DNA of 64,000 bases from positions 1-64,000 of the forward strand of contig CAJNDS010000535.1 in NCBI GenBank assembly GCA_905221605.1, in the 5' to 3' direction. Each line of letters begins with the position of its first letter. The stretch's first letter is position 1. Made by a program: the position numbers and the translations under genes. This document shows positions 59,796-64,000 of this stretch, piece by piece. Source of the stretch: Symbiodinium natans. Lineage: Eukaryota > Sar > Dinophyceae > Suessiales > Symbiodiniaceae. The notes below the pieces were generated by a model. The model was not told where the DNA came from. It was given only the letters and a program-made list of their open reading frames with translations, and did no database searches.

Positions 59796-62700
59796 CTTGG
59801 GCTAGCGGTCCCGGGGTCTCAGGGGTTTGGAGCTTTCAGGGTTTCAGGGGCGTAGAGTTTAGGGATTAGGGTTTAGGGGTCTAGGCTTAGGCGTTTTAGA
59901 GTTCGGGGTTTTAGGCTTCAGGGCTTCGGGTCTTAGGGTTCACTGTGCATGTAGGGTTCAACCCTAAACCCTAAACCCTAAACCCTAAACCCTAAACTCT
60001 AAACTCTAACCCCTGAACCCTGAAGCCTAAACCCTAAACTTACAGGGCGCTGGTTGGCGGAGCTGATAGAGTTCAGGTTTTGGCCTGCAGAACACCCTTG
60101 TTTCTCCAGGAGGGCTTGTTGTCTCCTGATCCTAAACCCTAAACTCCTAACCCTAAGTCCCTAAAGCTACCGTTTCTTAGTAGGAAGGAGGAAATGAGCT
60201 ACGTTATAGCCCGGTATATATTTACCTTTTAAGGGATTGTCAATATGGGGTACCTAATTCCCTCATTCCCTACTAAGAACCTGAAAGTAGCTGCTAAGCC
60301 CTAAACCTCAAACCCTAAACCTTATACCCTAAACTCTACGCTCTAAACCCTAAACCCTAACCCCTAAACCCTAAACCCTACATCTACTAAGAACCCGCAA
60401 ATAAACGCTTGACCTGCTGAGTTTCACGCGCAGGACTCAGGGTGAAGGGCGGAGGGGTTGGAAGGTGGGGTCTGGAATATTGTCTGGGTTCGAATCTACT
60501 TTCTGGTTTAGGGTTTAGGGTTTAGGGTTTAGGGTTTAGGGTTAGGGCTTTGAATGCTGGATCTTTCGGTGTTTCGCTGGCTCTTTTGCGGTTGCCTTCG
60601 AGCTCGGGGTGGAAAGGTGTTGCCGGCCGGCGCCGCTACCGTGATGGAGAAGTCAAGCGAACGCCTCATGGGACAGCGAGGAAGGGCTTAGGAGATTTAG
60701 GCGTAAGGGTTTAGGCTTGAGGGTTTAGGGTTTAGGTTTAGGGTTTGGGTCTTTAGGATTTCGTGCTTAGGTGGGGGGGGGGGGGGGTTCTTAGGTTGCA
60801 CCGAGTGAGCTCGCTGATTTATGGCTGTACCCCGAAACCCTGAGCCCCGTGTTTCTTGTGGATAATGTATGGTAGCCTCGGTAGGCCCTTGGGACATGTT
60901 GTTTTTTCATTGATTGGGTTTAAGAGGTGGATATTCAGGAATAAATTTCAGAGGGTTTAAGGGCTATCCTAGTAGCTCATGACTTCAGAAACCCTAAACC
61001 CAAGACCAGCTCGACCCTCAGCCCCGATTGGGAGGTAAATCTTAAACCCTAAACCAGAATCCTAAACCCTAAACCCAAAACCCAGAATCCTAGACCTTAA
61101 CGCCTTGCGTGGTATAGCATCGGGCTCTGAGGGGGTTATAGGCTCAGGTCCAAGGCTTTCTTACATAGGACTTTTCGTTTCATGACAGCTTTGTAGGGCT
61201 TCCTTCGAGACGGACCCCTACACCCTAAACCCTAAACCCTAAACCCTAAACCCTAAACCCTAAACCCTAAACCCTAAGAGGCTTTGCAGGTTCAGAGGGT
61301 TGAAGCGTTACTGGGTTTCGGGCCAGGGAGTACGCTTCATAAGTTGTGTAGGGGTATGCTTTGGCATATACGATGTTAGGGTTGCGGGTTTGGGGGTTTG
61401 GGATTCGGGGTTCCTAAAACCCTAGACCCCAAACCCGAATCGGTTTCGGAGTTATCTTCCCTGTTTGCATGTGATGCTGAACAGCCCTTCTTGTAAGGGT
61501 TTTCCGAACATTCCTAACTAAGCTCTAAGCCCTGCAAGCCCTAAACCCTGGAAGCCCTGATCTCTAAACCCTGGACACCCTACACCCCCAACCCTGGGCG
61601 CGCAAGAAGCACAACAAAATCGTCGGTGTGAAGAAGCAGCCGCGGTTTAGGGTTTAGGGTTTGGGGTTCAGGGTTCAGGGTTCAGGGTTTAGGGTTTAGG
61701 GTTTGTAAACAAGCTGTTGTGGCGCGCCACCACAAAAGACCTGGAATAGGGTTTGGGGTTTACAGGGTTGGGGTTTGGGGTTGGGGGTTTGGCGTTTGTA
61801 GAACCGCCACAAAACCACGAAGTGATCCTGCAGACTCGAAGCCCTAACCCCGGAATTCTAAGTTCTGACCCCTAAACCCTAAACCCCAAACCCCAAACCC
61901 CAAACCCCAAACCCCTAACCCCAAACCCCAAACCCCAAACCCTAAACCCTAAACCCCAAGCCCCAGACCCTAAACCCCAAGCCCCAAACCCTAAACCCTA
62001 AACCTCAGCCCCCAAAATCCCAAGCCCCCTCTACCTCACCCCGACCCGAGATCGGCGCTTGCAGACTGCGCCAGCGGCTGCTCAGCGGGAGGTGGGGGTT
62101 TAGGGTTTAATTAGGGCTCGCCCTAAACCCTAAACCCCTAAACCCCTAAACCCCTAAACCCCTAAACCCCTAAACCCCTAAACCCCTAAACCCCTAAACC
62201 CCTAAACCCCTAAACCCCTAAACCCCTTAAACCCCTTAAACCCCTTAAACCCCTAAACCCCTAAACCCCTGAACCCGAAACCCTGGTGTTTAGGGTTCAG
62301 GGCTCAGGGATTGGGAGGGGGGGCGTTTAGGGGTTTGGGAGGGGGAGCATGGAATTTGGGGGGTTGCAGCGTTTAGGGCTTATAGGTTTAGGGTTTCGGG
62401 TTTAGGGTTTAGGGTTACGGGTTTAGGGTCAGGGGGTTGCGATTTAAGGTTTCTGGCTCTTGGGTTTATGGAATATCTATAAGGCTTGTACGAACTTTGG
62501 GGTTTCCAAGAAAGAGCACCCAAAAGGCTACCCGAACCTAACGGCTGCACAAGGCCTTGCTATACCCCATAATTGCCCTAAACCCTAAACCCTATATAAT
62601 CTGCCTAAACCCTAAACCCTAAACCCGAAACCCTCTAAGTTCCCTAAGCCTAAGCCCTGAGGGCTCATATGGGTCCTTTTGACGCTAAACCCTAAACCCT

Positions 62701-63370
62701 AAACCCCAAACCCCAAACCCTAAACCCTAAACCCTAAACCCTAAACCCTAAACCCTAAACCCTAAACCCTAAACCCTAAACCCTAAACCCTAAACCCCAA
62801 ACCCCAAACCCTAAACCCTAAACCCTAAACCCTAAACCCTAAACCCTAAACCCTAAACCCTAAACCCTAAACCCTAAACCCTAAACCCTAAACCCTAAAC
62901 CCTAAACCCTAAACCCTAAACCCTAAACCCTGCCTGCAAGCAAGTCCAGGCTTCAGCCGGTCCTTGCGCGTTTGGGAACTAAAAACCCCTAAACCCTAAA
63001 CCCTAAACCCTAGTACCCCAAACCTCCACCCCTCTTAGGAAACACTAAGCCCTGAACCCTAAAGACTGTTGGGCTTTGTGGCGTAGGAGTTAGGAGTCTG
63101 GGCTTTGGGGTTATAGATTAGGAGCTTGTGTTTAGGGTTTAGGGGCTTCGGGTTTAGGGTTTCGAGGAAGCTCGATCCAAAACCTAAAGCCACCAAACCC
63201 TGATTTGCTGAGGGTACGTGCTGTGGTGCGGCACGGGGTTGAGGCAGGCAGGCCTCTTCTGGCTGTTTCTCTGAATGAGGGAATGAGGTACCCGCTATGA
63301 GCCCTTAAAGGGCATACGTAGGGCCCTGAGTCCCTCATTTTCTACGAAGAACCAGGCAGGGGGTCTTAGC
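59796..63370 (+). repeat. Telomere-type mosaic, M2 copies, CCCCTAAA array
   Basis: CCCTAAA at 59,960-60,000, 61,220-61,275 and 62,690-62,930 (one of the longest arrays, about 34 units); CCCCAAA at 61,875-61,990; CCCCTAAA/CCCCTTAAA at 62,128-62,275; M2 at 60,172-60,281 and 63,266-63,352 with inverted ends TTCTTAGTAGG / CCTACTAAGAACC. Islands: 60,548-60,645, 61,605-61,652 (RKKHNKIVGVKKQPR, into GTTTAGGG) and 61,712-61,750 (KLLWRATTKDLE, then TAG). Confidence 0.7.
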
Positions 63371-63689
63371 TTGTTCGAGTGTAGATACGGGGTGCTACGG
63401 GGTCGTTGTATGGTTCACGCACCCAAGGGGCGGTTTGCCCACACCCAAGCCGTCCAGCATGGGTTCGGGGCAAAACGAGCTGCATTCTGCAACGCGGTTC
63501 CAGAATGCATGGATGAGTGCCTGCGACTGCCGCAGCATTTGACTATGAATCACGCGGGGCACGTGCCCCCATGAACTCAATCGCAGTAGCATCGACCTCG
63601 GCGGCTTCTTGACCGAAGCCGAGTGGGCGAGACTCGAAGCAGCCAACTGGTACGCAGAGCGTTCTTCCGCCAAACCTAAATCTACATAG
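63371..63689 (+). CDS. Coding islands of an unknown gene
   Basis: 63,371-63,574 is open for 67 codons (GRFAHTQAVQHGFGAKRAAF, PECMDECLRLPQHL). A second piece 63,587-63,689 after TCAATCGCAG reads SIDLGGFLTEAEWARLEAAN and ends TAG. They are in different frames, and a donor GTGCCC at 63,562 might connect them. Family not recognised. Confidence 0.4.
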
Positions 63690-64000
63690 TATAGGGGTCC
63701 CTTGTGGTCCCTATATAAATATACTCTAATCACCCCGCCCGAATCCTATTATTCTAACTATTCAGGGCCCATATAACCTCGAGCTGCAGCAGCAAGGATG
63801 ATCACCCAGAGGCCGCAATACGCCTCAGCTAAGGCTAAGGAAACCCTAAACCCTACACCCGCATCCTCATCTCTAAGAAGTTACCTACTCCACAGCGCAC
63901 AGCAAAGAGTCTTGGGGTTTCGCTACAGAGGGAGTCTAGGGTTCAGGGTTGAGAGTCTTTTTGTTTTTGGGGGGGTTTAGGAGATTAGGGCTTGGGGTTC
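63690..64000 (+). other. Window end, dispersed repeat, no gene seen
   Basis: 63,690-63,780 resembles 50,095-50,200 (CCCT.TGG.GTTCCTATATAA-like, AATCACCCCG). Short CCCTAAA at 63,841-63,856. A 60-codon frame at 63,798-63,980 lacks support. Confidence 0.5.

Noticed and set aside
59523-59869. Gly/Trp/Arg repeat protein
   Set aside because: Translation of the GGTGGAGGG minisatellite in two frames.
60420-60510. tRNA gene (GGTTCGAATC)
   Set aside because: The T-loop-like word has no pairing T stem and no acceptor, D or anticodon arms around it.
1-64000. Window is a true chromosome end
   Set aside because: Arrays occur in both orientations throughout, alternate with genes and repeats, and no long terminal array lies at either edge.

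Overview
This window looks like nuclear DNA from a dinoflagellate. The main reasons are: TTTAGGG/CCCTAAA telomere-type repeats that occur throughout the interior, not only at an end; a Ty1/copia retrotransposon and a LINE whose polyproteins carry the extra cysteine/histidine-rich modules I associate with dinoflagellate elements; AP2-like repeats in one gene; and coding islands that nearly all read on the + strand after about 10 kb. No spliced-leader relic, rRNA or tRNA was found, so the assignment is an inference.

Layout. 1-7,400 holds two copies of a 275-bp unit that can fold as a structured RNA. Between them lies a 5'-truncated, broken LINE (minus strand, 1,136-4,519) abutting a 1.1-kb minisatellite. 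8,131-9,634 and 28,213-29,721 are near-identical 1.5-kb inverted repeats that enclose 18.6 kb. Inside that interval are telomere-type arrays with short coding islands and a complete, very young Ty1/copia element (16,299-27,788: identical 165-bp LTRs, 5-bp target duplication, primer-binding site). The element is split into overlapping frames encoding Gag, RING-H2, protease, a 2OG-Fe(II) dioxygenase-like domain, integrase, RT and RNase H. 29,700-64,000 is a mosaic of telomere-type arrays in both orientations, several inverted-repeat (MITE-like) families, simple repeats and many 60-150-bp open coding islands. Three fuller genes sit in it: a lysine/glutamate-rich coiled-coil gene (about 48.2-49.1 kb), a three-repeat AP2-like protein (50.2-51.8 kb) and a spermidine-synthase-like gene with one 96-nt intron (53.5-54.6 kb).

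The main observation is that many telomere-type arrays appear to be introns. At 11,616-12,299 three exons separated by arrays join in phase at both junctions and end in a stop. The first intron starts GTTTGGGG/TTTAGGG, ends near a CCCTAAA array, and both introns end in AG. Similar islands with AG acceptors and GT donors (often GTTTAG, supplied by the repeat itself) recur to the end of the window. An intron that opens with TTTAGGG and closes with CCCTAAA carries an inverted repeat able to pair its own ends.

Limits: nothing was aligned or searched. Exon boundaries inside the mosaic are read by eye, and most islands cannot yet be joined into whole genes.
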